From Hyaloscypha bicolor E (taxonomy: Eukaryota > Ascomycota > Leotiomycetes > Helotiales > Hyaloscyphaceae), in NCBI RefSeq assembly GCF_002865645.1, contig NW_020194555.1, forward strand, positions 1,700,288 to 1,764,287: a stretch of 64,000 bases of DNA, given 5' to 3'. Within the stretch, counting starts at the first letter, position 1, and each line of letters opens with the position of its first letter. A program made the position numbers and the translations under genes. Under the pieces are notes generated by a model. It had not been told where the DNA came from. It ran no database searches and saw nothing but the letters and a program-made list of their open reading frames with translations. Below are positions 37,256-49,183 of the stretch, piece by piece.

Positions 37256-38383
37256 GATGATCTATTTTGGAGGATTTAGAGGTTTGAGGGGAATGGATTC
37301 GTGATTTCTGAATACAGAGGACAAAATGTTCAAAGGTTTGAGGGTTAAAAGCACTAAGACGGTGTTTGGCGCAACCTTGTGACTAGAAAAGTGTAAGCCT
37401 CGAGAACTTAAGCCGAGCCCCGTCAGCCTCGGCAACGACCTTCCTTCCGCAAAGGAAACGCCACTCCACAAGCACATCCCACATTCTCCAAAGCGGCTGT
37501 CCGGGATGATATTTCTGGCCGATACGAGCAAAAAGATGCATCGTCCCAGCGAATTCGGCAGAGAAGGCTCTCTCGCCGGGCCGGAGTCGGCAGTCGTCAT
37601 CATTCACGCCTTGTTCTGTTTGTCAAATAAATTTTATCACATGCAAATTCAGGGGCTCAGTTGACATCCAGTTGAAGAAGGACTAGCGGTTTTTCCGTAA
37701 TGGGTGCCTCCTGATTTTATTGCTATGAAGCAAGTGGAAATTTCCCCCATTTTCAATTTTGACTGTTTTGCTTGGTTTGCTTGGTTTGCTTGGGAAGTTT
37801 CCCCGGGTCTTTGCCCGAGGCATCCAGCGCCGTAGCCCGCTGTGAGGCTTTCTTGGAGAGCTGAGAAACTTTGAATGCCACGTAAGCCAAGGCTACTGAT
37901 GCGTAGCGTCGGTTTTCAGAACTCACATAAGTGGGACTTTGAGGCTATTCTGTTTGGCCCCAAAATAATTGATCAATGCCAGATCAGGGAGCAAGACAGT
38001 GAACCATCACTCAAAAACCCCACGGGGGAATCATTAAACCCAATGTGTCTTACTTTTGCGGCAATCTATCAAGGGAAAACCTTGGGGAATGACGTCCTCC
38101 GTGGACATTGGCACAGGTTGAGCAAGACGCAAAGGAATCCGGATGCCAGACGTGTTTGATACTTTGCTGGATCGCCTCCGACTTCGTTTCGGGGACCAAA
38201 ACACCAGCAAGTTCTTTTATGAACTACAATATAATAATAAAAAACATATAAATATTTAGTAATTTCTAATATTTAAATCTATAAAGTAAGAATAGAAATA
38301 CTCGAAGAGTTAAGATAAAGTTTTGAGTACCTCCTTTCGCAGCCTCTTGATTTCACAGTAGTAATTTGCCAAGCAGACTTACA
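37256..38383. other. Intergenic, short local repeat
   Basis: 1.1 kb. A triple repeat of TGCTTGGTT lies near 37770-37791 and an AT-rich patch at about 38220-38330. No gene supported; the minus frame at 37262-37603 has no domain. Confidence 0.4.
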
Positions 38384-39650
38384 ATGGCGACTCATATGAG
38401 ATCTGGTAAGACAATCCTGTACCAATCATAGACCTCCTTACTAATTACCTCTTCAGTGGCGACTCAAACGGATTGAGCACGTACAGCTTTGTTCGACCCA
38501 GCTCAAACAACCAGTCCAAGCAATCGACAGAATCAAGTACCATCTTAGCAGTTTCCTTATCACCACCGTCAAGTGCTGCGGCTACTCCGACCTCGGGTTG
38601 GACTAGCCTGGGCTGTGACAATGGTTCGGCCGGAGCTCGTACACTTGCCACCCCAGTACGGCAACAATGTCATGACTGTTGAGTTGTATCAAAGTCAATG
38701 CAAGGCCGCTGGTTTTGTTCAGGCTGGTGTAGAGTATGCTGGAGAGCGCTATTATGACAATTCTTTCCAAAATTATGGGGTTCCTGTGACTGATGGCTGT
38801 AATTATTCCTCCAGAATCTCTGCTATGTTAGTCGATGCTAATTGCGAGTTTTCAAGGCAATATGGCTTGTCATAGTTCAGCAAATGAGATATGCGGTGGT
38901 GATGTTAAACTTAACATGTACAAGCACGCTGTCGTTACGGCTTCGTCTTCCAGCTCGAGCGCCACAAGCTCTTCCAGTACAGTTTCTTTCTCATCAAGCT
39001 CTCGCATGTTCACGGTAAGCAAAATCCAATGTTCCAGCTCCTCGACGTCGAATACCGTAAAGACAACATCTTCCACAATCAAGACAATTTATTCTCGGTC
39101 AAAAGCTCCTCTGGAGTCAAGGCAACGTCTTGTTCACTCAAAACAACTTTATCTTCAGTAAAAACAACTTCCAATAAATCAAAGAGTACCTCTACGACAT
39201 CTGGGCGGATTTCGAATGCTCCTCGAGGTGTATAACCCAGCTCTTTGACATCCAGTTTCTCAGCATCCAGCCAATTACTCAGTTCCCCGACTTGAAGCTT
39301 TCTGCTTTCGTCCACAATCTTAAGTCAGTCCCTCAGTGCGTCGACGGCGACATCCTCGTCAGCTGCAGCCTCATCAAGTACCGCTGTTTGCTAGTAACCA
39401 CTTCGGTGCTACGTTGATTCTGTCGGATCCAGAACACTAGCCAGTGGCATGCAAGTGTCAGGCGATGGAGGATCTATGACTATAAATGCATACACAGCTG
39501 TCTGCAAAGGCGATAAATATACTCTTGCTAGCACCGAATATAGTGGAGAATGTTATTGCGACAATGCATTCAGAATAGTAGCAGACCTACCCCGGACGGC
39601 AGCGTTAGACGGTAAGCGATTATGCACCCTCAACCTCTTAATAAACTAAC
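38384..39650 (+). pseudogene. Two-WSC-domain cell-wall protein pseudogene
   Basis: Pieces of two WSC carbohydrate-binding domains are visible. The first spans about 38600-38930: LGCDNGSAGARTLATP, frame change, YGNNVMTVELYQSQCKAAGF, VEYAGERYYDNSF, then ANEICGGDVKLNMYKH. The second spans about 39405-39600: CYVDSVGSRTLASGMQVSGD and STEYSGECYCDNAF. Between them is a long Ser/Thr linker typical of wall sensors and secreted WSC proteins. Damage includes a one-base loss near 38645, CYCDN changed to RYYDN in the first domain, and in-frame stops in the linker (TAA near 39232, TGA near 39296, TAG near 39390). The 5' end is uncertain; an ATG at 38384 followed by GTAAGA could be a first exon. Confidence 0.65.
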
Positions 39651-39661
39651 CATCATTACAG

Positions 39662-40269
39662 CAACATGAGATGCAATAGAAATTCTTCATCGGTATAGCA
39701 GTCGTGTTCAACATCTTGGTACCGGATCCCATCTCAGAGTGACGAACACTAACTTGCAAACACTTACCTCGGACCTTCGCGATGCCCCGGCATCGACTAG
39801 GAGAGAATGCCTTCTTCTGGCCCGTCGTCGAGACTATCAAGCGGACGCCTATTTCGTCCTTTTCTTCGGGGGCATCTCACTCAACCTCTCTGCCGCGCTG
39901 CTCTGCCACTTCTTCACCATCAAGAAAGAGTAGACAGCCACGGCCAAAGAGATCAAGAAGCAGGGCTTCCGTGTCGATCTCGACAAGATCTTCAGGGACT
40001 TCAAGTTCATGTACTGTTTCTCTATGCCTGTTATTGGTGGTATGATTGATCTTGGCACGACGGCGCCAAGAGGATGGGCCATCAAGGATACCGCTGCGAT
40101 TGTGACTTTGGCTAATCAGACTAGTATGTCATGTACTTCTGCCGTTTGTTCTTGGCTTGGTGTAGATTGGATCGGCGTGCTCTCCTCTCCCTTCCCTACT
40201 TTCTTTCCTGGTGTCGGTGGCAATGGAACTTGGATCTGTTCAATGGGAGGTGTTGGAGTTTTGTCCTAA
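39662..40269 (+). pseudogene. Fungal multi-pass membrane protein pseudogene
   Basis: One frame runs from about 39670 to a stop at 40267-40269, broken by TAG at 39931-39933. It contains DAYFVLFFGGISLNLSAALL, KKQGFRVDLDKIFRDFKFMY, CFSMPVIGGMIDLGTTAPRG, KDTAAIVTLANQTSMSCTSA and GVGGNGTWICSMGGVGVLS. The hydrophobic pattern suggests several membrane helices. I have no named family for it. The stop sits where CAG to TAG would restore the frame. It follows the WSC pseudogene directly on the same strand; both could be parts of one decayed locus. Confidence 0.5.
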
Positions 40270-40418
40270 TAATTGTTTGCTATTATATTAGACCTTTTTC
40301 CAAATCTAATGATCCCGTACAGTACAAACTCATCTGTTGTTGATCTAAGTGCTTTCCTTTCCTACCCGAACATTTTCTAAATCCTCGAAAATGGCTCATC
40401 TATCTTCCCTCTCATCCC

Positions 40419-41849
40419 TCACTCATCCCAAATCACACTAGTAACCTGCCCCGCAACATCCATGCTCGCCACAAAATCCCCAAACGTCCCATCCGCCACA
40501 TTTCGTTCAATAACTACCACTCTCCCATCCATCTGAAGTCCTACAGCCACCATATCACCAGCCTTATTCACTGAAAACTGTCTCGGGAACGAACCCCCCG
40601 CTGGAGCAATCTGCTTGAGAGACAGCTTTCCCATTGCATGGTCGATCGCCCAGGAGTGTAAGGTGTCCGAGGGGATCTTGGTGCTGTTTGTCTTATCGAA
40701 GTTGTCAAGTTGGAAGAGCGTTGCATTGCGAGAGGAGGTGAGGAGGAATTTGTTGTCTGGCTGTTATTTCTCTCATTAATATTTGATTAAAAAAAACCAA
40801 GGGTGGAAACTTACGGATAATATCGCTTCAGCAGCTGCTGCTCCGTCCGGTGTTGTCCTGTTTCCATATGTACCGCTGAGGAACACATTGGTGAAATTCA
40901 AACCCGTGGCACCGAGGTAAGATACTTCATACGATGCAATTGTGTTGGCGAGCTCGGAAATTAAGAAGAAGAAAGTTTTTCCAGAGTCGGCTTTTAGGAA
41001 AGCACCGTGACGGGGACCGGAGCCTGCGGGGACTTTGAATGGGGTGCTTTCCGTGAGAAGGCTTGTTTTGGGGTTGATAGCGAAGACGCGGACGAGGTCG
41101 GCGCCTAGATCGGGAATAACGATGAATGATCCTGTGGGGTCCAGGATCACTTCATGTGGGTGGGGTGCTTCTTGACGGCTGGGGATTGTGCCTGGTGCGG
41201 TGAGGTTGAACATGAAGGTTTGCAGGGATTTGAGACCTCCTGAAGGTAGGATGTTCCAGCTTGTGGCTGCTGATCCAGAACTATAACCAGTCAGTGATGG
41301 GGTGTTGAAAGAGGGGAATGAAATTACTAGTGAGCTGCTGCAAGAGCTTTCCCTTCATTGTATATGACGGTGCTTACTGGCCCAACGACTGTGGCCTGGG
41401 TATCAATGAGGGACAATGTACCAGATTTTGAAGTGGTGTACGCGGTCATGGTTCCATTGGGAGTGCTGAAAGCTAGTAATTTCAGAAACTGCTTAATGAA
41501 GAGGTTCAAAAACTAACCCTCGTCTACACAGCTATGAAAGAGGTAAGCCAAAGATCTAGTCAAGCATTTTAAGGAAAGCGACTCTTGAGGGAGTAAAACA
41601 AGGAACCTGTTTTGGTCATAATACGTACTAAATAACATTGTTATAGGGATCCTTCGTCAGCCACGATGGCTGAGGGCCAGATTCATTATTCGAAGCCGTA
41701 GTTGTCAAAACATATCCACCAATACCAGGACCCTGAGCGCTGGGGGCCAATTGCAAGGATGTAACAATTCCCGAGTAAGAAGATACAAACAAGTTAACGG
41801 CGACAGCGGAAGTCGTCAGTCCTGCGGCTGCGACATGTTGAAAACGCAT
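40419..41849 (-). CDS. Lactonase-type beta-propeller protein (3-carboxymuconate cyclase-like)
   Basis: Five exons, 41849-41629, 41531-41518, 41472-41328, 41280-40815 and 40760-40419, give 395 aa. The chosen ATG opens with a signal-peptide-like stretch (MRFQHVAAAGLTTSAVAVNL); an ATG 33 codons upstream (41948) is an alternative. The family (7-bladed propeller, PF10282) is recognised from FVSSYSGIVTSLQL, PSWLTKDPYNNVIYCVDE, TAYTTSKSGTLSLIDTQ, EAPHPHEVILDPTGSFIVIP, DLGADLVRVFAINPKTSLLT, SGPRHGAFL, FLLTSSRNATLFQL and FPRQFSVNKAGDMVAVGLQM. Members hydrolyse lactones such as 6-phosphogluconolactone or carboxymuconolactone; the substrate is unknown here. Exon 2 is a 14-nt microexon completing the conserved YCVDE. 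Confidence 0.88.
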
Positions 41850-42455
41850 GCTGACCAACGGATTTTGGGCAGAACGCAGACTCGAGTATGCAAAAGAACG
41901 AAGGGACGAGGAGACGACCGACAGATTAAGGATGGGCAGCTGCACCATTTTAAGTTCTTGGGGTCGGGATCGACCTTGTGGGGACAATTGGAGGGTGTCC
42001 AGTCAGGTACCGGGTAAATGCCGTCCCAGGAGAAAGTGCAGGGCCTGTTTGAGGTAGGGGGCGATCCTGATCAGCAGTGAAGAGCGAATGGTGAATTCTG
42101 CTGTTGTGACGTGCTCTTTCTGTATTCTTTCTGTCACATTTCGTGTGTTCAAGGCAGAGAACGAGCGTGGGGAGCAGGAGCCAGAAGTCGTCTGGTAGTA
42201 GCAGTGTCAGTGTAAATGGTGGTTGACCTGTGCTACAGTACGGAGGCTGAAGCTGGGGGGGAGGCTAGGGTGGCACGGGCCTCGGACAGGTACCCCTGTG
42301 TTTATCATGGGATAGGGGTCCGATTATTTCGACTTCCTTTCGTCTAAACACACATCACACTGAGTTGCTGATGTGAGCAGCATCCGGCTCTGAAGTTGTC
42401 TCTCCTTTCCTTAGAAACAAGCCTTCCTACTTCCGGACTCAAATGGCTCTCGGCC
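41850..42455. other. Divergent promoter region (lactonase / 2EXR-like)
   Basis: 0.6 kb between divergent genes; includes the possible N-terminal extension of the lactonase gene. No further feature. Confidence 0.35.
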
Positions 42456-43100
42456 ATGTCAAGGGATATGGCTTTACCACTCAGTAAGCCCGCTCCTTCC
42501 TTCTTGTTGCTGCCTCCAGAGGTTCGAGATTGCATATATGACGCTGCCTTGAGCTGGCCAGTTATTTCGGACTTGCCCAAGACGGTTCCCTTGGAGCCAG
42601 GTGCCACAGTTCATGGACACTGGGAACAGCCCCTCTGCACCGTTCCCAGACCGCGCTACGGTCCAATGAGAACGCCTTCCCTTCTTCTGCTCAATCGCCA
42701 GATCACATCGGAGGCACTTGAAGTGCTTTACCGGAAGCCTCTCATGTTGGATACAACCCCTCCATACATACCACAACTCGGCCAGCCAATGGGCATACCG
42801 GAAATTATCAGCGAAACCACACTGCAGAACCTCCGGTTTGTGGTCCTGAGGATGGACTTGGACCAAAGACAGAGTGCGAGGTATTGGTTTAAGATTATTG
42901 AGATGCTGCTTGATATCTGGTTTGTGAAGAACAACCTTGAGGAAGTACAGGCTCGGATCCAATGTCCTCCGCGCCAAGGAGACACACGAAGAGGCAGTCA
43001 TGACGAGGGGATTCGTGCTGAATACTATCGCAGGTTGCTATCGAAGGTAGGGCTCCTTGAAGTCAACTTGGAGAGCAAACGACTAACTCGTGTCAGTTGA
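42456..43100 (+). CDS. Hypothetical protein, 2EXR-like N-terminus
   Basis: Single exon of 214 aa; the first ATG in frame is at 42456. The segment FLLLPPEVRDCIYDAALSWP near residue 15, followed by PSLLLLNRQITSEALEVLYR, is the arrangement of fungal 2EXR/F-box-like proteins (a leucine-proline-rich block, then NRQ...EALEVLY). The second half is helical and charged with no known domain. Such proteins are abundant and uncharacterised in Pezizomycotina. The frame is clean, which supports a real gene, but no intron or partner gives further support. Confidence 0.6.
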   Translation: MSRDMALPLSKPAPSFLLLPPEVRDCIYDAALSWPVISDLPKTVPLEPGATVHGHWEQPLCTVPRPRYGPMRTPSLLLLNRQITSEALEVLYRKPLMLDTTPPYIPQLGQPMGIPEIISETTLQNLRFVVLRMDLDQRQSARYWFKIIEMLLDIWFVKNNLEEVQARIQCPPRQGDTRRGSHDEGIRAEYYRRLLSKVGLLEVNLESKRLTRVS

Positions 43101-43479
43101 GAGGGTTTGGAGAACAGGTCCCGTGATAATTGAAGAAGTACTTGCCAAGGATTTGAAGGAAAGCTTGGAAAGAGACCCCGCTCCTCCAGCACACGGAGCT
43201 TCCATGCTCACCTCGCCAATTGCTGGGATCTTCACCTTGCTAGGCTAGAATTCGGTTTCTCGGACCGTTTCTGTGTTCGGTTTCTTCGGTTTCTTCAGTC
43301 ACGTGGTTGGTTGCTACAGATTCTTGAGGAACGTCATTGATGCATTGATGCCCCACCTCAGCCTTTCCTTGAATCTATCTTCAATTTGTAATCCACAGCC
43401 TTCACTTCCCGTACACACCAACAACAATTTCCTCCTATTTGCCCAAACGCGGATCAAGTCCAATCGCAGAACTGGAATC
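43101..43479. other. Intergenic, epimerase promoter
   Basis: 0.38 kb. A short TTCGGTTTCTTCGGTTTCTT repeat lies at about 43277-43296. No gene. Confidence 0.35.
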
Positions 43480-44798
43480 ATGGCACCGAAGATCTTCATG
43501 TAAACCCCACCCTTCCCAGAAACTGTACAACACCTGACATTTACCTGGCAGAACTGGGACCACAGGTTACATTGGAGGAGATGCACTGTACGCTCTTGAA
43601 AAAGCACACCCAGAATACGAGTATACAGTACTAGTTCGAAATTCTGATAGAGGAGCCCCAATTGCTGCCGCCTACCCCAAAATCCGCCTGGTGTACGGCA
43701 CCTTGGACGACTCGAAATTGCTCGAGGAGGAGAGCGCACGTGCCCACATTGTTCTGCGTAAGTATTTCGCTTGGGAAGCTGTTCTAATCGCTAATGCTCT
43801 CTATTATTCAGATACCGCTGATTCATCAGATCATGGAGGAGCCGCAACTGCAATCTCAAGAGGGCTTGCCGCCGGGCACACGAAAGAGAAGCCAGGCTTC
43901 TGGATCCACATTTCCGGGACAGGCATTCTCACCTGGAAGGATAGTGAAACCAAGACCTATGGCGAGCCTCCATCACAACCTCCCTATGATGACCTCGAGA
44001 ACGTAGCTGGTCTCACCGGTCTTCCCGATTCGGCCTTCCATCGGGATATTGACAAGATTGTCCTGGAATCAGCTTCAGATTCCGTCAAGACTGCAATTGT
44101 ATGCCCGCCAACTATTTACGGTCCTGGTCGTGGCCCCGTAAACAAAAGGAGTAGGCAGGTGTATCACCTTGCCCGGATTACACTTAAGCTTGGCAAAGCA
44201 CCGCAAGTTGGGAGGGGTCTGACTGTAAGTCCATTCCCTCCCAGCATTACGTCTTTTGCCCTTGTCTTGCGGGTTGTTCACTCTTTATGTGCTTGCTCAC
44301 ATGACGATGTCTCAACCCCAGCTATCAATCATACTTTTAAGACAATACTGAATGAAAATCATTTAGGAATGGGACAACGTCCACGTCCACGACCTCAGTG
44401 ATCTTTTCATACTTCTTGTCGAGGCTGCTGTTGCAAACAAACCCGAACTGGATTCCAAGATCTGGGGTAAGGAAGGCTACTTCTTAGCAGAGAATGGCCA
44501 CCACGTATGGGGAGAACTGTCAAAGCAAGTTGGTGAAGTTGCGTACGAAAGGGGGTACATTAAGGAGAAAGGTGTCACGGCAATGTCTCCCGACGAGGCC
44601 TCGAAGCAAGCTGGCTTTGAGGCTCTGTCGTGGGGCCTGAATTCTAAAGGCTATGCTAAGAGGGCGAGGAAGTATTTGGGCTGGAAACCGAAAGCTAGAA
44701 GTTTGAATGACGAGATTCCAAATATTGTGGATGGCGAGGCGGAGATCCTGGGGCTGAAGGTTGGCCATGCGGAGCAGGTTGCTACTGGCAAGCAGTGA
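43480..44798 (+). CDS. NAD(P)-dependent epimerase/dehydratase-like protein
   Basis: Four exons, 43480-43499, 43552-43757, 43812-44224 and 44367-44798, give 356 aa. The first exon is 20 nt and splits the nucleotide-binding loop: MAPKIFI joins TGTTGYIGGDALYALEKAHP, a Rossmann GxxGxxG. Further marks are LVRNSDRGAPIAAAYPKIRL, VLHTADSSDHGGA, WIHISGTGILTWKDSETKTY, TAIVCPPTIYGPGRG and VHVHDLSDLFILLVEAAV, as in extended short-chain dehydrogenases related to nucleoside-diphosphate-sugar epimerases. A YxxxK catalytic pair is not evident at the usual place, so it may be an atypical member. Substrate is unknown; probably cytosolic. Confidence 0.85.
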
Positions 44799-46415
44799 TA
44801 TGATGGATCTCCTAGCAGAGTCTTAAGTGGCCATGCAAGTTCATGATTACATATCCCAAAAGACGAAGAGCGTTCAACTCTCCCACAGTGTCGATCCGGC
44901 TTCTAATGTCTGTTCTGGCCTCAGCAGCCTAGGCGATATTCTTCAGGACAAGGCTCCATCTTCATTCATCGAATCTACCACCATCTTCAAATCAGTAATC
45001 CGTGGAAGGCGTTGCCTACTGTTCCCATATCTGCCAGAAGTTCCGCTCTCGCTTGCTCGCTTGCTCGCTTAAAAATAGGGGTTCCCGGAATTTATCGCTG
45101 GAAAGCTATTTACCTTGATGTACTGTACTAAAATATGGATTATTTTGTCTACCAGCCTAGGAGCTCGCTTGTAAGTTAGACACTGGGAAGTGGATAAACA
45201 CTCCGGAATGTTATTGAGTGTAAACTAGCCAAAAAGCGCAATATGCTGCGTGGAGGCCTATTCAGCTTTTGTTGGGTTGGTTGATGCGTCCCTCAAGACC
45301 ACGGCCTTTGCTTGTCATTCTCCGCTTGATAGGTAGATGGACTTTTGAGAGGGGGCTAGGAGTTTCGATTCACTGAGTTCTATCTATGTTGAAGTGTCCG
45401 GGCACGAGGGCTACTTTGTGAAGCTGTTCGCAGCTTCGGAGAGTCCAGGGATAGTCCAGAGTACCCAGTTGGCACTGTCCCTTCAATCTTCGCTTCCACC
45501 ATGTCAATGTGGCAGGAAATGCAGGTCACTTTGAAGTCAAGCCAAGTAGAAGCAGATAGATAAAACGGTGCATAGAAAGCTACTTTCTTGAGCTACGGTC
45601 ATGGCGGCAGCCTGACTGCAATTGCATTGAAAGCGACGGTGCATGTGACTTCCAGGCAGCGTGGTTCTTGCGTGTGCGCGGACGTGTGGTAGGGAAAAAC
45701 TTTTTCAACTTGATGCTTTCTTTCTCGCATTAACCTGAATACCACTCACCTCTCCCCCGGCGCCGTCTAGGGTTTGTCTCTATAGGTGAAATAATTATTT
45801 CCATAGCTCCCGTTCGTATGCCAGAATTTCAGCACATCTTTCCCTTATTCAACATCACATCTTTGGAAATGCTCGCGTCAACACTCAGACCTGTCCGTGA
45901 CACCAAGTCCCCTTTGCGCATTCAACCACCTCTATATTCGTATTACTCTTATCATCCAGTATCACTCCCATTATCACGCATCACTCCTATCATCTCGCGC
46001 TACTTCTGTTGTCACGCACCACTTTGTTGTCACATACCACTCCTTTCGTCAAGCATTACTCCTGCCGCGAGCGGAGCGCTAGGTATAAAAGGAGACTTTT
46101 CACGCCTTGAGAAACCTTCCCCCGAAGATACCTTTTCATGGCCACCGTCACGGGGTCTGACCACGGGACGGCCGGCCCCAAGATGTGCGCCTCGGGTTAT
46201 TCTGTGTCGATAGTTGCGGATGTGATTCTCCTTCATACGTGTTCAAATACGCTGGGAATTGAAGTTGGACTTTTGCCCCTACCCCATGGCTTTCATCTCT
46301 CCCAGTTTATACTTATGGTTTCACCGAATGCCATTATTCTGTATTCAACATGTACATTGACGCGACGAATTGGCAAAGGCATGAGTTTACGTGATCTTCT
46401 ATTCAGACAGTAATG
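44799..46415. other. Long intergenic region with minisatellite
   Basis: 1.6 kb between the epimerase (+) and the CLC gene (-). It includes a CGCTTGCT triple repeat near 45050-45070 and a 19-bp imperfect minisatellite (listed separately) inside a chance frame at 45818-46213. No gene supported. Confidence 0.4.
45940..46072. repeat. Imperfect 19-bp minisatellite
   Basis: About six to seven diverged units with a period close to 19 bp, consensus near CCACTCCTDTYRTCACGCA. Examples are TCACTCCTATCATCTCGCG, CTACTTCTGTTGTCACGCA and CCACTTTGTTGTCACATAC in a row from about 45980. Non-coding. Confidence 0.65.
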
Positions 46416-49183
46416 CTACCTATCCTCTAACTCTACCCCGTCATCCACATCCTCCGTTCCATCCATCATATATGACGTTGGACCTGCGCCGCGAAGTGGG
46501 GAAGTCACCAAGTCTTCGTGACTCCCGTTAATTCTAATCCTCCCTCTGCTCACATGGTTTACCTGATCTGATACCCATATCGCGCTCTTCTTCAACACGC
46601 CCCAAAGCCGCTCCTGGCTCTCAATTATCTGCCTATCATCTCTCGGATTCTCACTGGCTTCCACCTTGAACTGATATTTCAGGCAATCCTTGACAGTCAC
46701 AAGGCCAGTCAACTTGCCGTGGTACTCAATAAGGATCACTCGTGGTCCGATTTTGCGGAAGAGTTCCATGACTGTTTCGAGAGGAAGGCGGGGATGCGCT
46801 GTAACGGGGGTGGGGTCGATAAAGCGGCTGAAATCAACGGACGAGGAGGCCATTCCGTCGAAGGTGGTGGCGGGCGTTGCAGGAGTAATCGGTGCGGATG
46901 CACCGTGGGTCGTTGACGGAGTGAAGTAGCATACTGCAGTGGGACTGATCGACCGATCCTTCTTTACTCGATCGATGGCATATCGAAGCTCGGTGCGGCC
47001 GATATATCCTACTAGTATCTTAGATGTTCGGTCTTCCACAATAGGGAAGCCTTGGTATTTGTCCTCGCGCAGTAATTGCTCGAGGTTCTTCATGCTAAGC
47101 CCCGCGGTTGGCAATGCAACCACATCGCTCGTCATGACTTGCGAAACAGGGACACCGAAGGTGTGGTCCTCCTTGTTGTCCAGGAAGGGAAAGCCGTTGA
47201 ACCAGATCATCCGGTCCGCTATTCCTCCTTTTCCGAACAGTTCGCCGACTGCTTTGGTGACGCCGACGACAATCATTGTAGGCAAGATATAGGTTAGAGC
47301 CCCTGTGAGCTCAAACATAATGACAACCACAGAGACTGTGATGTGCATGATTCCACTCAAGGCTGCCCCAGCACCGAGAAAAGCGTAAGTTCCTGGTGTG
47401 ATGCAGGGGACATCTGGCTGGCAAGCGGCGAAGAAGACGGAATTTGGATAGGCCTCGTGAAGCGCCTGTACCAGAATTCCCACTGTCCTGCCAAATGATG
47501 CGCCAATAGCCATTGACGGGACGAAAATACCGGCCGGTACTTTGCAACCATATGAGATGATAACGAGGAAGACTCGTATAATTGTTGCCAACGTCAACGA
47601 GATGATCATCTTCCACCTGTTTTCTCTGTCGCAAAGACCATTGTAGTCTTCTGAACCCTCACATTCCAAGAACAATATCTCCATGCTCTCTGTCATATCA
47701 ATCCTCAAAAACATATTCGGGTAGCAAATTATGGCAGTTCCAGTCGCCAACAACGTTGCTTCGAGAATAGCGTACTTTGTAAGATACTTCTTTCGAAATG
47801 CCTGGGCTCTCAAGTTCCACTTGATGACGAACGCTCCATAAAGCCCTCCGAATATGCCGATGATAATGTAGAATACAACCTCAAAAAAATGCCACGACCG
47901 ATCGTAATGGACCTGAAACATAACTAGCTGGCCGGTACGAAAAGGATTCATCGCTGCCAGGACAGCAGTTGCAACTAAGGCGCAAAAGTAACTTCTCCAC
48001 ACAGTCTTCAGCGGAAAGTAAGACGACATTTCTTCCAGTGAGAATAGTACCCCTCCTATGGGACTTCCAAAAGCTACTGCGACTCCAGCAGCTGCACAAG
48101 CACTCAGGATTTCCCGAGTTTTCGATGCATTCCTCTTGTACTTTTCGAACAGCCTGGAGATGACGTTGCCAGTACAGACAGCGTAATGGACACTGGGCCC
48201 TTCTTTTCCAACCGACAATCCGGAGGCAATGGCCAGTGGTAGGGCTACGGACTTGATCACCAACGTCCAGAAGCCAAGGAAGCCTTTCATGACGAAGCCG
48301 GCTATGATACATTTTATTTCGGAGATTCCAGACCCGGCCGCGTAGGGCGCAAATGATCTGACGAGACTTGCCGATGTTAGGGCAAATATTGTCTAGGAAA
48401 GTCAGCAGATGAGGAGCATGGAAGAAAGTCAGCGTACAGCAAACATAATATATAAGAAGTAATTGAGTGGAGGTAAAGAGCTCCAACGGTGCCAATCATC
48501 GCAACCTGTGGGTTGTCAGATTTTATATTCTCATTTGGTTTCTCATCCATACCGTTGTCCTCTCCCCAACAGCAGAAGCTCTCGTTGAGGTAGAAAGCAG
48601 TTTCGCAATACCCCAACTTTACATCTGACAGCCATTCCGTAATAATATTGAGAAAGGCCGCGTTTACACCAATGGCTGCACCTGTGCATATATCAGCTTC
48701 TCAACTCTTATTCCAGTCGTCCATAGTTACCGATCAAGGTTACCACGATCCATCCCTGCGCTGCTTCATAAGACTCCCAAAGCCTGTATCTCCATCCAGC
48801 GTGCCCACCTCTTTCGAAGAAGCCTGCTGTCTCTTTCCGTCTAAGTTTCCGTCGTAGTTGTTCTCTTGCAGCGTCTTGGACCCAATCTGAAAGGGCTTGT
48901 GTTAGTTTCGAAATAAATCCGATGCGTGTCAAAGGTACCTATGGTTGTGAAATCCTGGGAACGAATTAGTATATAGCTGATGGGGTCACTCTCCCAGATT
49001 ATTAGTACATACCTCATATCTCTTGATCTCCTCAATCTCTTCATCTATCTGATGTTCTGAAGCTCCTGGGGCAGCTTGCGCCTCGCCCTCCTCGACACTG
49101 ATAGCAGACAATCGGGCAGAGAAGGATGGATGTTGCTGCAGCCGCGGAGTTGGGAAAGATATGGAAGACGACCGGGAATTCAT
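46416..49183 (-). CDS. CLC-type voltage-gated chloride channel/exchanger
   Basis: Six exons: 49183-49013, 48954-48939, 48895-48731, 48681-48553, 48505-48438 and 48392-46416, giving 841 aa. The cytosolic N-terminus leads into helix B (AQGWIVVTLIGAAIGVNAAF). Selectivity motifs are GSGISE (canonical GSGIPE), GKEGPSVH with the gating Glu, and FGSPIGGVLFSLEE with the proton-pathway Glu. The helix N region includes AGAALSGIMHITVSVVVIMF. A WRSYFCALVATAVLAAMNPF segment and a cysteine-rich loop (CETAFYLNESFCCWGEDN) are typical of fungal CLCs. Two C-terminal CBS domains follow (VSQVMTSDVVALP; VTAHPRLPLETVMELFRKIG). It moves chloride across a membrane; plasma-membrane or endosomal location is not determined. 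Exon 2 is a 16-nt microexon. Confidence 0.94.

Noticed and set aside
45818..46213. 131-codon plus-strand frame
   Set aside because: Its open reading comes from the 19-bp minisatellite, with no domain or splice support.
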